From positions 28,853,792-28,917,791 of the forward strand of contig NC_072892.1 of NCBI RefSeq assembly GCF_027943255.1: DNA of 64,000 nt. The letters are read 5' to 3'. The DNA is from Anastrepha obliqua. Its lineage: Eukaryota > Arthropoda > Insecta > Diptera > Tephritidae. Below are positions 57,401 to 62,571 of this stretch, in pieces. A program made the translations under genes and the position numbers. Within the stretch, counting starts at the first letter, position 1, and each line of letters begins with the position of its first letter. The notes beneath the pieces are model-generated. The model did no database searches and had not been told where the DNA came from. It was given only the letters and a program-made list of their open reading frames with translations.

Positions 57401-59528
57401 TCAGTCGATAGAGGAGATCAAAGAGAAAGCGACGAAGGAGCTGAATGCCATCCCTTCGTCGGCCTAACAGGGGTGCATGGAGGACTGGGTTAAACGTTGG
57501 CACATGTGTGTTGCTTCAGACGGGTCATATTTTAAGGGAGATAGAATAATTTGCCTGAAATTTAACTCTGTTTTGTTTTATTTATACATTCCCGGTACTT
57601 TCTGATCATAGGGGAGTCCTCGTGGTAATGAACGTTTTGTTTTTCAATTCACACTAGCAGATGGCTTGCCACACCACATATTTTTTAGGGAACTTGTCCA
57701 ACATTTTTACTTAAACGCACCAGGAACTCCTCCTCTCTTCATTGTAGTGCAGAACTCAGCGTCCCGAATCTGCCTGAAGTCAGCTTTGGCGTATGTTTCA
57801 TCGTCCATAACCACAATAATCCATATTTCTGGATGCCTTAACTGTATAATTTTCAGGCACGTGCTTTGGCATTCTTATTTTGTTTATCATTACGATTGGG
57901 TGCTACCAACCTTTCGATCTATAGATCTGTTTTGCACCATCTCGAAGTGAAAGGCAAGATTTTTCAGAAATAATGACACCATTCTTTGGCTTGTGACAGC
58001 GATATAAATCCTTTTTTTCTTCCTCTTTCAGACCTTCGTTCAGCCAACAAAGTTTGACTAAACTTTTTTAACACATACATAAGTTACCGTACTTTTTAGG
58101 CAATTTTAAGTTTTTGCTATGGCATTGTGCGACAAATTACCATTTTTCCCAAAATTTGGCAAACGAACAAATTTCTTGATTTTTGCGCACAATTTTTTCC
58201 GCAAGCTCACACTTAAGAGGAGGGTAAGGGATAAACGCTAAAAAAAAAACACTTTTTTCATGAATTTATTGTAGCGAAACGGTTCAAGTCAGTTTATTAA
58301 AAGTTGTTGCATATTATAAAGTAACATTTCAAGAATATTTGATAAAATTTTCATGAAAAAATATTGCAAAATGAGCGAATGAGAGCACATTTACGTAGAC
58401 GTCTTTTCAAAAATACATTTTGCAGTAGTCAGCATATCTCAGCGTAGAATCATCTGAAATCAAAAAAATCGAATAATTTAGTTAAAGTATGAGTTAAACT
58501 TCCACCCAACGTTTATTTTGACGATTTATTTTCATTTTCAGCCATTTGGTAGTCGTTTGAAGTAAAAAGTGATTTTTGACGAAAAAATGCCGCCATTTTG
58601 TAGGTGTAAAACCACCTTAATATAAAAAAAAAATGGCGAAAAAAAACGTTGGGAGGAGGTTTTTTATATGTAAAATATGTGTGCAAAATTTCAAAAGGAT
58701 CGGTTGAGTAGTTTTCAAATGCCAATGACTACGCACTTAAAAAAAAAAGGTTCGAGAAAACCGCAGGTATACGTTTGTAACGGACTACGCGCGCAACTGC
58801 TGCGTCTCGGCAGATGTTTGAGGCGGCTCGGCTTTATGCTCTATAACTTAAAAAGTTTTGCTCGGATTGACTTAAAATTTTAACACGATATTTTTGAAAT
58901 GTTTTACTACAATAACATGCAAAAAAAAAAATCGATTTTTATCCCTTACACCTTTATATAATATATGTTTTAAGCAAAGGTAAAATCTTCGTCATAGTAG
59001 AAAAACTGGCACTATTTAGGGTTGCATTGAATCAAAGTTGCCTGAGAGAATCAACAAAATGTGGCATAGATTGTAAAAACATGAATTAAAAAAAAATTGT
59101 GGCAGATCTACGACATACTGATATGGTATAAGTTCGCACACTGGTGGCGAGCAGTTTTAAGGTTAGGTTGTAGATGTTGCTAGTCGCAATACTTGGTATT
59201 CCTAATGAAATATTGTTGAAATGCTTCACTTTTTATTGTTTATTATGAACTTCGTATTTGTTTGTTATGAGCTGAGTTAAATTTCATTTCACATCTTTTC
59301 GCAGGTGAAACAATGTTATCTCCTTTGGTAATGTGTGGTCCACAAGGACTAGAATTCTTAGTGCCGGTAACACTAAACATTCCACATTGTGCGGGCCGAA
59401 CAGCATCTTTGGGATTGGCGTTGAAAGCTACAGACAGTGAAAAAAATCTACACACAGAATGGGACAATATTGATTTGCCGAGTAATGCCGCTGCTCATAC
59501 GGTCTCAGTGAAAGTGGATCATTTCTAG
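18375..59528 (+). CDS. pyd: polychaetoid (Pyd/ZO-1), 13-exon coding model
   Basis: Junctional MAGUK scaffold, insect counterpart of ZO-1, acting under the membrane at cell-cell junctions. The joined exons give about 2138 residues: PDZ1 about 18-105, PDZ2 165-250, PDZ3 400-480, SH3 497-558, GUK-like 600-775, a long Pro/Ser/Asn/Tyr-rich tail, and ZU5 about 2010-2110 ending VKVDHF. All twelve introns begin GT, end AG and keep frame, so the model is self-consistent. The introns are large and full of transposons. The start at 18375 is one candidate; Drosophila pyd has several promoters and isoforms, so other first exons may lie upstream. Exon 34094-35290 is left out here as an alternative. Identity is certain from the domain order; exact isoform structure needs transcript data. 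Confidence 0.95.
18720..19199. mobile_element. TIR element G, copy 1
   Basis: Inverted ends: left AGCCTAAACAGACGACGGCG, right complement AGCCTAGACAGACGGTGGCG. Copy 2 is at 32583-33153 and shares GTGAACAGCTGATTTGTTTATTG and a start-like frame ([13 protein letters not shown] here, [10 protein letters not shown] there). Superfamily not settled; PIF/Harbinger is a guess. Confidence 0.65.
19440..19550. repeat. AT-rich tandem repeat
   Basis: Units of AAATTATTATTTATTTT repeated about four times with variation. Confidence 0.8.
19740..20045 (-). pseudogene. mariner N-terminal fragment
   Basis: Minus-strand sequence matches the fragment at 36840-37175: same order of CATCGGTTAAT, CAATACGCCAGTGCC-type, CCGGCAATTTTGATGTCGC and TTTGACTCG-type blocks, coding the helix-turn-helix part of a mariner (IRQCQ..., [12 protein letters not shown]). 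Short and shifted. Confidence 0.65.
20602..20771 (+). CDS. pyd: pyd exon: first half of PDZ1
   Basis: Begins [16 protein letters not shown] and contains the PDZ peptide-binding loop [11 protein letters not shown], then the inter-strand segment [13 protein letters not shown] typical of ZO PDZ1. The acceptor is TTTCAG just before 20602 and the donor is GTGAGT at 20772. It is 170 nt long, entered in phase 0 and left after two bases of a Gln codon, which is completed by the exon at 22393. Upstream sequence back to 18410 holds repeats and no other recognised exon. Confidence 0.93.
20813..21812 (-). pseudogene. mariner element, decayed, in pyd intron
   Basis: On the minus strand the order is [29 protein letters not shown], later [18 protein letters not shown] and, near 20950, [12 protein letters not shown]. 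Typical mariner order from high to low coordinate. Multiple stops and deletions. It sits 40 bp after the PDZ1 exon donor. Confidence 0.72.
22118..22262 (+). repeat. mariner 5' fragment, same family as 11343-12632
   Basis: CGCACTCAGAACATAT and then ATGGAATTAAGCCGTGAATA (MELSREYF) follow the same order as 11440-11545 in the near-intact copy. It lies 130 bp before the second PDZ exon. Confidence 0.65.
22393..23946 (+). CDS. pyd: pyd exon: end of PDZ1, PDZ2, PDZ3, SH3
   Basis: This 1554-nt exon completes PDZ1 ([19 protein letters not shown]), then carries PDZ2 from about 22682 ([21 protein letters not shown]) to 22936, a Ser/Asn/Pro linker with RPPPPRG, PDZ3 from about 23388 ([17 protein letters not shown]) to 23625, and the SH3 module ([12 protein letters not shown] to [14 protein letters not shown]). 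The acceptor is AACAG before 22393 and the donor is GTAAAT at 23947. PDZ2 of ZO proteins dimerises by strand swapping and PDZ3-SH3-GUK form one module; that is family knowledge. The exon reads on for one codon to a TAA if the donor is not used. Confidence 0.96.
24055..25270 (-). pseudogene. LINE reverse transcriptase, 5'-truncated, antisense in pyd intron
   Basis: From high to low coordinate on the minus strand: [68 protein letters not shown] (the catalytic YADD), [25 protein letters not shown] and [10 protein letters not shown]. Several frameshifts and stops. It fills the intron between the SH3 and GUK exons. Confidence 0.9.
25368..25956 (+). CDS. pyd: pyd exon: guanylate-kinase-like domain
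   Basis: Entered after two bases of an Arg codon, it reads [19 protein letters not shown], then [20 protein letters not shown] and the GUK fold through [10 protein letters not shown]. The usual P-loop glycines and lysine are absent (LFGPVSDLA), as expected for the enzymatically dead GUK domain of ZO-type MAGUKs. The acceptor is TTCATAG and the donor is AAG|GTAAGA. It ends on a whole codon, so both 34094 and 39375 can follow in frame. An antisense LINE fragment fills the intron just upstream. Confidence 0.95.
26464..26879. mobile_element. TTAA-bounded non-coding repeat C
   Basis: Exactly flanked by TTAA at 26460-26463 and 26880-26883. Ends: left GGGGGTGGTAGGGTTTAGCG, right complement GGGGGGGTAGGGTCACAAAA. 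Removing it with one TTAA rejoins the Tc element (GTGAATCG TTAA CGCCAAAAC). It shares a subterminal block (CACTTAAAATTTTGACACAA) with repeat F at about 58866. Confidence 0.8.
28109..28276. repeat. 84-bp tandem duplication
   Basis: Two adjacent units each begin GATGAAACGCTGTGAGGAGT and end GCCAGCGCCATCTGTTAAAAG; the middles differ slightly. Confidence 0.85.
28322..28500 (+). repeat. tRNA-derived SINE, 3' truncated
   Basis: Pol III A box TAGCCGAGTGG at 28331-28341 and B box GGTTCGAATC at 28384-28393, then the body through GTGTATTTCTGCCATG. The tail half is missing and a poly-A follows. Confidence 0.85.
28545..28640 (-). repeat. second tRNA-like SINE head
   Basis: On the minus strand an A box TAGCCCAGCGG (28603-28613) and B box GGTTCGAATC (28561-28570) are spaced like a tRNA and followed by a T/A-rich tail. 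The sequence differs from the main SINE, so it is another family. The cloverleaf is not convincing for a working tRNA. Confidence 0.6.
28825..29371 (+). pseudogene. fragment with endonuclease/exonuclease/phosphatase-like motif
   Basis: First frame (28825-29064) starts [20 protein letters not shown], a basic head common in insect transposon proteins. Second frame (to 29371) reads [25 protein letters not shown] and [14 protein letters not shown], the GDFN and SYH marks of an EEP nuclease. The two frames meet near 29020-29040 through a deletion or shift. A Helentron-type source is likely but unproven; a related fragment is at 62572. Confidence 0.55.
30593..30630. repeat. (TATG)n microsatellite
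   Basis: Eight or so ATGT units. Confidence 0.9.
31345..31965 (-). pseudogene. LINE 3' end nested in Tc1-like element C
   Basis: Minus-strand frame reads [44 protein letters not shown] and LGSKVFKK, the Cys-rich end of a LINE ORF2. It separates the N-terminal and middle parts of the Tc1-like transposase. Confidence 0.72.
32368..32571. mobile_element. foldback MITE with TTA duplication
   Basis: 204 bp with inverted arms of about 66 bp: TAGCTCCTGGTGA at the left and TCACCAGGAGCTA at the right, both running through CAAGCATGCATG and CAGCAGCTTATATGTGTGCG. TTA lies on both sides (32365-32367, 32572-32574). The TTA target suggests PIF/Harbinger. Confidence 0.88.
32583..33153. mobile_element. TIR element G, copy 2, with internal hairpin
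   Basis: Ends: left AGCCTTGATAGATGGAGGCG, right complement AGCCTATAGATGGTGACGCC. Related to 18720-19199. Inside, 32888-32938 is inverted at 32991-33041 (CTTAATCCGCTTAA, CATGAGAATTAA), an arm copy 1 has only once. Confidence 0.72.
33228..33537 (-). repeat. tRNA-derived SINE, full length
   Basis: Minus-strand head has A box TAGCCGAATGG and B box GGTTCGAATC, then the whole body to GTACGCGCCAATT. It is the best reference copy in the window, about 310 bp. Confidence 0.88.
34094..35290 (+). CDS. pyd: pyd alternative exon with its own stop (candidate short-isoform end)
   Basis: Open for 398 codons to TGA at 35288. The acceptor is the TAG at 34091-34093 after a pyrimidine run, and the frame entered there is phase 0, exactly what the GUK exon (25956) supplies. 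It reads [17 protein letters not shown], then the proline-rich [12 protein letters not shown] and a Ser/Asn-rich low-complexity chain, much like the other tail exons. Used as a terminal exon it gives a protein of about 1181 residues with no ZU5. Weak in-phase donors inside (after 34990) could make it a cassette instead. Such a long open frame in AT-rich intron argues that it is real. A Tc1-like element starts about 100 bp after the stop, so the 3' UTR would run into it. Confidence 0.72.
   Translation, partial: FPDSPNEMIFPPHIAPPCNFPCCRPSSASVPRCSIGRQNSFSLSMDQRSPTPPRPPPLRQEINYNSTPNTPVGKLKQPNCVYKVIPIIKPASSMPGGLATKTSCMQRANGANDVLNDNVTSQYHSSQPNLLSSMSIGNINSTTNASAMNSNFDGNPKNDSYGGVICGGSTRIIGRTPHSVEPRTTAYYYNELINKSAIFDSNLNLLNETMKEGKNILECNNVKTSEQSKTMLCSATAAPVAVIATSVMNSNSISLAPQKGYSHCLSTRNSEDNNETDTGSGAAFNNGGGANDDCNGYFKVSNTYGEYPSSSSQFINNGNTRKQVDMQAAAQDDNFSPTPAVRNFSAVTPSSASLVKTSTSAGIHNHLINNKSYYTGRKPCSAAGDSSNIFGSSNQRLA
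35396..37385 (-). mobile_element. Tc1-like element D
   Basis: Flanked by TA (35394-35395, 37386-37387). Ends: left CAGCCTTGGCCAAAAGTGTT, right complement CAGCCGTGGTCAAAAGTGTT. Minus-strand fragments include [18 protein letters not shown] and, near 35700, [15 protein letters not shown], matching a Tc1 transposase in order. A mariner is inserted close to the 5' end of the element. Confidence 0.82.
36822..37352 (-). mobile_element. mariner deletion derivative inside Tc1-like element D
   Basis: Left end TTGGGTTGTTCGAAAAGTAA after a TA; right end CGAAACTACTTTT is a shortened inverse. Minus-strand frame: [39 protein letters not shown] and [12 protein letters not shown], the DNA-binding part only. 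Excising it with one TA restores the host TIR. Confidence 0.8.
37440..38514. mobile_element. TTAA-bounded repeat D
   Basis: Flanked by TTAA at 37436-37439 and 38515-38518. Ends: left GGGGGATTCTATTGTAAAA, right complement GGGGGGCCTCTACTGTAAAA. Motif GTGGTTTCGAGAAAAACACG at 37927-37946. It has one uncharacterised minus-strand frame. Confidence 0.78.
37973..38185 (-). other. small uncharacterised frame in repeat D
   Basis: 70 codons reading [19 protein letters not shown], charged middle [20 protein letters not shown], ending [12 protein letters not shown]. Not recognised. It looks less random than neighbouring frames and may be a remnant of the element's own protein; a splice acceptor-like CTTACAG complement is not obvious. 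Confidence 0.35.
38520..39374. other. pyd intron without recognised elements
   Basis: AT-rich, with a short (TATG)n at 38848-38870. The final part is the pyrimidine-rich approach to the exon at 39375. Confidence 0.5.
39375..39608 (+). CDS. pyd: pyd tail exon ([12 protein letters not shown]...)
   Basis: Acceptor CTTAG before 39375, donor ACG|GTAAGA at 39609, 234 nt, phase 0 on both sides. It reads [19 protein letters not shown], an acid/Ser segment, and ends GLPPPYT. The PPPY is a WW-domain ligand; Drosophila Pyd is reported to work with the WW-domain ubiquitin ligase Su(dx), so this is a plausible site (inference). Directly follows the GUK exon in the long isoform. Confidence 0.92.
39946..40514 (+). 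CDS. pyd: pyd tail exon ([14 protein letters not shown]...)
   Basis: Acceptor TATCAG, donor GAG|GTAAGC, 569 nt, entered in phase 0 and left after two bases. The chain is Pro/Ser/Asn-rich with [11 protein letters not shown] and [12 protein letters not shown], likely SH3-binding or disordered, and repeated Ser/Tyr (SYDSYNTSQ). No folded domain is seen. It sits 337 bp after the previous exon with only plain intron between. Confidence 0.92.
40727..40881 (+). CDS. pyd: pyd tail exon ([11 protein letters not shown]...)
   Basis: Acceptor AAAAG before 40727, donor TTG|GTAATT at 40882, 155 nt. The first base completes an Ser codon from 40514. It reads [16 protein letters not shown], then Ser/Asn-rich sequence ending SARNI. 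The exit phase (one base) also matches the entry of 45015 and 59305, so this exon could be joined to those in other isoforms. Confidence 0.88.
40952..41051 (+). CDS. pyd: pyd tail exon ([12 protein letters not shown]...)
   Basis: Acceptor TTTACAG, donor ACAG|GTATGG, 100 nt, entered after one base and left after two. It reads [17 protein letters not shown], then [16 protein letters not shown] basic/polar linker without a recognised domain. The intron after it holds the 3' end of an antisense LINE. Confidence 0.88.
41165..41580 (-). pseudogene. LINE 3' end antisense in pyd intron
   Basis: Minus-strand frame: [54 protein letters not shown] then stop. That is the Cys-rich LINE C-terminus. The 3' untranslated end finishes in CCTAACCTAACC at 41165-41180. 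Confidence 0.82.
41543..42079 (+). other. unassigned 178-codon open frame
   Basis: Starts inside the antisense LINE and runs [17 protein letters not shown] to [10 protein letters not shown]. No domain recognised; composition is Phe/Asn/Ser-rich. Its overlap with LINE sequence suggests chance or transposon origin. Confidence 0.2.
42445..42667 (+). CDS. pyd: pyd tail exon ([15 protein letters not shown]...)
   Basis: Acceptor CATCAG, donor GGG|GTGAGT, 223 nt, entered after two bases and left on a whole codon. It reads [19 protein letters not shown], an Asn/Ser/Gly run, then the proline-rich [16 protein letters not shown], a good SH3 ligand candidate. Seventy-one bases separate it from the next exon. 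Confidence 0.92.
42739..43006 (+). CDS. pyd: pyd tail exon ([15 protein letters not shown]...)
   Basis: Acceptor TTTTCAG, donor TTG|GTAAGT, 268 nt, entered in phase 0 and left after one base. It reads [15 protein letters not shown] and a His/Asn/Gly/Pro-rich chain with [12 protein letters not shown]. Low complexity and presumably disordered. An hAT-type MITE starts 68 bp after its donor. Confidence 0.92.
43074..43240. mobile_element. hAT-type MITE, copy 1
   Basis: Ends CAAGGCGCATTC and GATTCGCCTTG. Flanking 8-mers CAAATTAT (43066) and CATATTAT (43241) differ at one base. Confidence 0.8.
43900..44420 (-). pseudogene. LINE RNase H fragment
   Basis: Minus-strand frame near 44395-44310 reads [20 protein letters not shown], the last RNase H motif of R1/LOA/I-type LINEs. 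Lower coordinates continue as decayed sequence. Related to the fragments at 41165 and 50590. Confidence 0.65.
45015..45144 (+). CDS. pyd: pyd tail exon ([15 protein letters not shown]...)
   Basis: Acceptor GAAAAG, donor GAG|GTAAGT, 130 nt, entered after one base and left after two. It reads [19 protein letters not shown], then [13 protein letters not shown]. The remaining Ser codon is completed at 51666. The acceptor lacks a strong pyrimidine tract but follows TTTTTCTTCG. Confidence 0.9.
45303..45509. mobile_element. hAT-type MITE, copy 2
   Basis: Ends CAAGGCGCATTCATTAAAGG and CCTTTAATAGATGCGCCTTG, a near-perfect inverse. Flanking 8-mers CTCTAAAC and TTCTAAAC differ at one base. Confidence 0.88.
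45520..46960. other. pyd intron, nothing recognised
   Basis: AT-rich; only short frames without domain similarity. Confidence 0.45.
46969..47730. mobile_element. hAT-type MITE, copy 3, carrying a second MITE
   Basis: Ends CAAGGCGAATTTATTACAGG and complement CAAGGTTGATTTATTAAGG. Flanking 8-mers ACCTACCC and ACTTACCC differ at one base. Most of its length is the insertion at 47004-47535. Confidence 0.82.
47004..47535. mobile_element. MITE with identical TIRs nested in hAT-type copy 3
   Basis: Both ends read CGCACTTGTTACGTTAAAGC inward and continue GTAACAACTCAAAAT, identical over about 35 bp. ACACAT lies on both sides. The TIR itself holds the small palindrome GTTACG...CGTAAC. No coding frame. 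Confidence 0.88.
48255..48345 (+). repeat. SINE body fragment
   Basis: GTGTATTTCTGCTATGAAAAAGC-type body with GCTCCTCA following; the head and tail are missing. Confidence 0.55.
48928..49928. mobile_element. TTAA-type non-coding repeat E
   Basis: Right flank TTAA (49929-49932), left flank TCAA. Ends: left GGGGTTAGGGGTAG, right complement GAGGTTAGGGGTAG. Motif TAGTTTTGAGAAAAACGCAT at 49352-49371. Another MITE is inserted at 49543-49849. Confidence 0.7.
49543..49849. mobile_element. piggyBac-type MITE
   Basis: Flanked by TTAA (49539-49542, 49850-49853) with perfect ends CACGTTCCCTGTCC and GGACAGGGAACGTG. Removing it restores repeat E. The right half has several CACATATGG/CATATGTGG blocks. Confidence 0.88.
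50590..50860 (-). pseudogene. LINE RNase H domain fragment
   Basis: Minus-strand frame: [57 protein letters not shown]. It fits the RNase H domain of R1/LOA/I-type LINEs (the FQAE-like metal ligand is D here). 50870-51665 holds no other recognised feature. Confidence 0.75.
51666..53830 (+). CDS. pyd: pyd large tail exon and start of ZU5
   Basis: A 2165-nt exon, acceptor CTTTAG, donor ACG|GTTTGT. The chain runs [14 protein letters not shown], a poly-Pro run, a basic block ([36 protein letters not shown]), then repeated tyrosine motifs of the form (D/E)(P/Q)IYQTR from about 52240 to 52970, an acidic region, and from about 53686 the first strands of ZU5 ([13 protein letters not shown]). The exit phase of one base joins 59305 to finish ZU5. 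If the donor is skipped the frame continues nine codons to TAA at 53857, cutting ZU5 short. Confidence 0.95.
52504..52968 (+). other. pyd: tyrosine-motif repeats in Pyd tail
   Basis: Successive [10 protein letters not shown] (52504), [10 protein letters not shown] (52621), [11 protein letters not shown] (about 52789), [10 protein letters not shown] (52852), [10 protein letters not shown] (52897) and [10 protein letters not shown] (52939). Spacing shortens toward the end. These look like repeated phospho-tyrosine/SH2-type sites (inference). Confidence 0.75.
53860..55171. other. pyd intron, microsatellite only
   Basis: (TG)n at about 54349-54376 and (ACA)n at about 54613. No exon or transposon recognised. 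Confidence 0.5.
55449..55987. mobile_element. MITE with 138-bp inverted arms
   Basis: Arms 55449-55586 and 55850-55987 are inverse copies with very few differences, starting GGGGCATTCTTCGCCAACCG. ATAT-like flanks on both sides. No coding frame in the 263-bp centre. Inserted in the piggyBac relic. Confidence 0.9.
56187..56456 (-). pseudogene. piggyBac transposase C-terminal fragment
   Basis: Frame reads [25 protein letters not shown]-like [18 protein letters not shown], matching the conserved region after the last catalytic Asp of piggyBac transposases. The rest of the gene is missing. Confidence 0.78.
57050..57613 (+). mobile_element. mariner deletion derivative
   Basis: Ends CCCTATGATCAAAAAGTACC and complement CCCTATGATCAGAAAGTACC, with TA at the left. 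Frame pieces: [63 protein letters not shown]. The 5' half of the transposase, including the first Asp, is deleted. Confidence 0.88.
58217..58955. mobile_element. TTAA-type non-coding repeat F
   Basis: Left flank TTAA (58213-58216). Ends: left GAGGAGGGTAAGGGATAAA, right complement GGTGTAAGGGATAAAAATC. Shares a subterminal block with repeat C and has GGTTCGAGAAAACCGC at 58749-58764. Confidence 0.65.
59305..59528 (+). CDS. pyd: pyd last exon: end of ZU5 and stop
   Basis: Acceptor TTTCGCAG. It completes a Gly codon, then reads [20 protein letters not shown], conserved ZU5 core strands, and ends VKVDHF with TAG at 59526-59528. ZU5 in ZO-1 sits at the very C-terminus and binds partners such as kinases; that is family knowledge. 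Its entry phase also matches donors at 40881 and 43006, but those joins would give only half a ZU5. Confidence 0.94.
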
Positions 59529-60299
59529 AACATAAAATTTTATATTTAAATTAATAAATTTAAGTGCATATAAATATATCCATTGTATGTGGGTAAATAT
59601 GTATGCATGCATATTTAGAGCTAAGTCTGTATGGTATTTAATACACCAATTATATAATTAGAAATTGGCCAAGTTTTGCTACCATATTGTTTTGTAAATA
59701 TACATATTTTACGAACATCGTTCCGAAGGAATGTCGTTTTTTAACCGCAAAGGAATATTTTTTGATAAACCAATATATATATATATACCTATATAGTATA
59801 TTTAAAAACAAACGCGTAGATATGTGTGCCTTTATTAGGTCATTATACTCACATACGTATTATATTACATAAATCGCAAATAAATATGCAAATCTAATAT
59901 ATATATGTATATCATATACATATATATATCACTTTTACGAAATATTTACATATATTAAAATACTAGACATATTTCTATACAATTTCAACTAAGTGTCATT
60001 ATAATAAAAATTAACCTGAGTAATAAGAAACTAAAAACATAAACGAATAATGCCCGGTGTTAATTATTTCTTGCAAAATAACTTGCGTAGTCAATACATA
60101 TATAACATACATATATTGTATCCCTTCATTTAAATTATAGCTATGTACATATATATTCCTCATTTAAAAAATTTATAATTTAATTCTTATTCATATTAAA
60201 TTTGCTTGCGGGACATAACTGCGTATTTTATTCTTTTAATTTTCAGTTAAATCCCATGATGCTACGTAAAGTTTTAAATAAGCCAATCCAATCCAAGTA
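59529..60299 (+). terminator. pyd: pyd 3' UTR with candidate poly(A) signals
   Basis: AT-rich sequence after the stop. AATAAA occurs at 59553-59558, 59879-59884 and 60003-60008. Which is used cannot be decided here. Many TATA/TACATA runs follow. A mariner begins at 60300, so a longer UTR would read into it. Confidence 0.5.
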
Positions 60300-61567
60300 T
60301 GAGGTCAGTCCATAAGTTCGTGCGTTTTTTAAAGATGGTTTTAAAATTAATAAAAAAGAGGTTTATAGTATTTATTAGTCAATAATATATTTTCCTTTAT
60401 TATTTACAATGTCTTCCCAACGTTTAGGCAAATTTTTAATTCCCTGCTCAAAAAATTGTTTGTCCTTGGAGCCAAAATACGCTTCGATATCTCTTTTTAT
60501 AGCTTCTTTTGAGGAGTAGTTCTTGTAGTTCTCATATGGGATTGAAGTCTACAAAAAAGGTGCAATATCCGGATAGTATGGTGGATGCGGCATTAGCTCC
60601 CATCCGAGCTCGTTTAGCTTGCCTAATGTTTGCCTTGCGGTATGAGGTCTTGCGTTGTCGTGGTGAAACAAAACTTTGCGTCTATTCACTAAAAACGGTC
60701 GATTTTTGTTAAGTGCCTCATTCAGGTTCGATAGCTGATGGGAATAATAATCAGCAGTTATCGTCTGGTTTGGTTCCAGAGCTTCATAATAAACAATACC
60801 GGTCAAATCCCACCAAATAGACACGAGAATCTTCTTGGGGTGAAGGCCATCTCTAGGGGTCGGTTCTGGTGTTTCATTTTTATCTAACCATTGGCGTTTC
60901 CGAACAGGATTATTGTAAAGGACCCATTTTTCATCACCAGTAACGATACGGTTCAAAAAACTTTCATTTTCAAGCCGTTGCAGCAGCTGAGAACACACAT
61001 TCACTCTCTGCTGAAGGTTGGCGACGGAAAGTCTGTACGGTACCCATTTTCCCAGCTGTGAAACCTTTCCCAATTGAACCAGGTGCCTGTGAACTGTTCC
61101 ATGCGATGAATTTAACCTCTAAGCTATCATATCGACTGTCAAATTTGGCTCAGCTTCCACGAGTTCGAGCAAGGCGTCGGAGTTAAAGACTTCAGGACGA
61201 CCAGCGCGCGGGGCATCCTCCACGTCGCAGTTACCACTTCGAAATTTCGAAAACCTCTTTTGCGCAGTCCTTACACTCACGGTATCCTCTCCGTGAACGG
61301 TGTTTATTTCTGCAGCAGCAGTTGTGGCATTTTTACCACTTTTATAAAAAAAATCCAAAATGTGCCTCTAATACACGTTCGAAGATTCCATTTTATTTTT
61401 TAACAACACGTGCTTCTATCCGCGATTAAAATCACTTGTTGAATGCACAATATATCAAAGAAAATAGAAATAGTTCCGTTATATTCCGCGAATAATTTTT
61501 TGTATGCAAAAATCGTACAAAAGTGAAATTATGGGTAAAATACGCACGAACTTATGGACTGACCTGA
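60300..61567 (-). mobile_element. full-length mariner 0.8 kb after pyd
   Basis: 1268 bp between TA duplications (60298-60299, 61568-61569). Ends: left TGAGGTCAGTCCATAAGTTC, right complement TCAGGTCAGTCCATAAGTTC, both running on to GTGCGT. It is the second best preserved transposon here. Confidence 0.93.
60430..61392 (-). pseudogene. mariner transposase, broken
   Basis: Minus-strand order: MESSNVY, ILDFFYKSGKNATTAAAE, RFSKFRSGNCDVEDAPRAGR, a stop, then LGKWVPYRLSVANLQQR, IVTGDEKWVLYNN, VNRRKVLFHHDNARPHTARQ, HPPYYPDIAP. The first two catalytic Asp are present (GDEKW, HHDN); the third (normally after LAP) is lost where the frame breaks. Dead copy. Confidence 0.88.
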
Positions 61568-61569
61568 TA

Positions 61570-62560
61570 CTAGGCCAACATTGAATACTTTAATTAAAGG
61601 CCAGCTCACTGTATGTATGTATGTGCATACTCGTATATCCGTACCTTAATATAGAAAGACCCTCACGCATTTTTGGTTACTTTACAGAAGAATAAAACGG
61701 AATACAAATTTACCCAGGGGAATGAGTATCGTTAGGGCTTTATTTCAATGCTTGTTTTACGGTTAATTTGCATAGTAATAGAATTTTTTTTTTGTATGCT
61801 GCAGTGTTAAGTCGTCTGTACTGCTCTGCTTATGCCAACTTCTAATTATACCATGCAACCAGCCTGCATAAGCTTTACAGTTATATTGTGCTATTTTATT
61901 TCCCCTAAGTCACTGGTTATAAAGGAAGGAACAATACCGAAGTTAGCAGAATAAACTTTCTCTTGATTATCCATTGCATGCAAAATGAATGCGAATGTTT
62001 ATAATGAACATAGTGTGAATCGTGAAGATATCATCATTTTAGATTTTTACGGCTACTTACGCTAATTTAACAGTGGTTTGTTGACAAAAAATTAAGACGC
62101 TAAAAGCAAAAGTAAACTTCAAATTGAAAGGGTATTTAGTATTTCGGAAATTCTAGTGAATTTGATGAGATATTGAAATTATGTAGACTATGCCAAAATA
62201 GGAGCTGCCTGTGTTGAAGTCAGAAGCAAGGCCTGAATCGCTAACGAAGTTGCGAGAACTGGTAAGTACTATACATATGTACGTCTGCACATAAATACAT
62301 ACATTTATAAACAATTGTCATACATTTTTAGAACAGGATATTCAGAACAGAGAAATCTGTAAAAAATTATATCGTTTAGAAGCAGCGCCAGGCAACGGGA
62401 TACCGAAATAAAAAAAAGAGGTTGTCTGTAAAGCCGGTTTACTGACGATAGTTTAACGTGACAACGTCATAAGAAAATATTGATGGAATGGTTGCAATAT
62501 TCAAAACAAAATTTTAGTTTTATTTGTTTGATAGATATTTTGTATGGATATAGAGCAGGA
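61570..62560. other. no recognised feature
   Basis: AT-rich; a donor-like CTG|GTAAGTAC at about 62262 has no open frame before it. Confidence 0.4.
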
Positions 62561-62571
62561 GGTAAATAGAA

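Noticed and set aside
61990..62345. Small spliced gene with donor at about 62262 and acceptor near 62331
   Set aside because: Stops interrupt every frame before the donor; no coding support.
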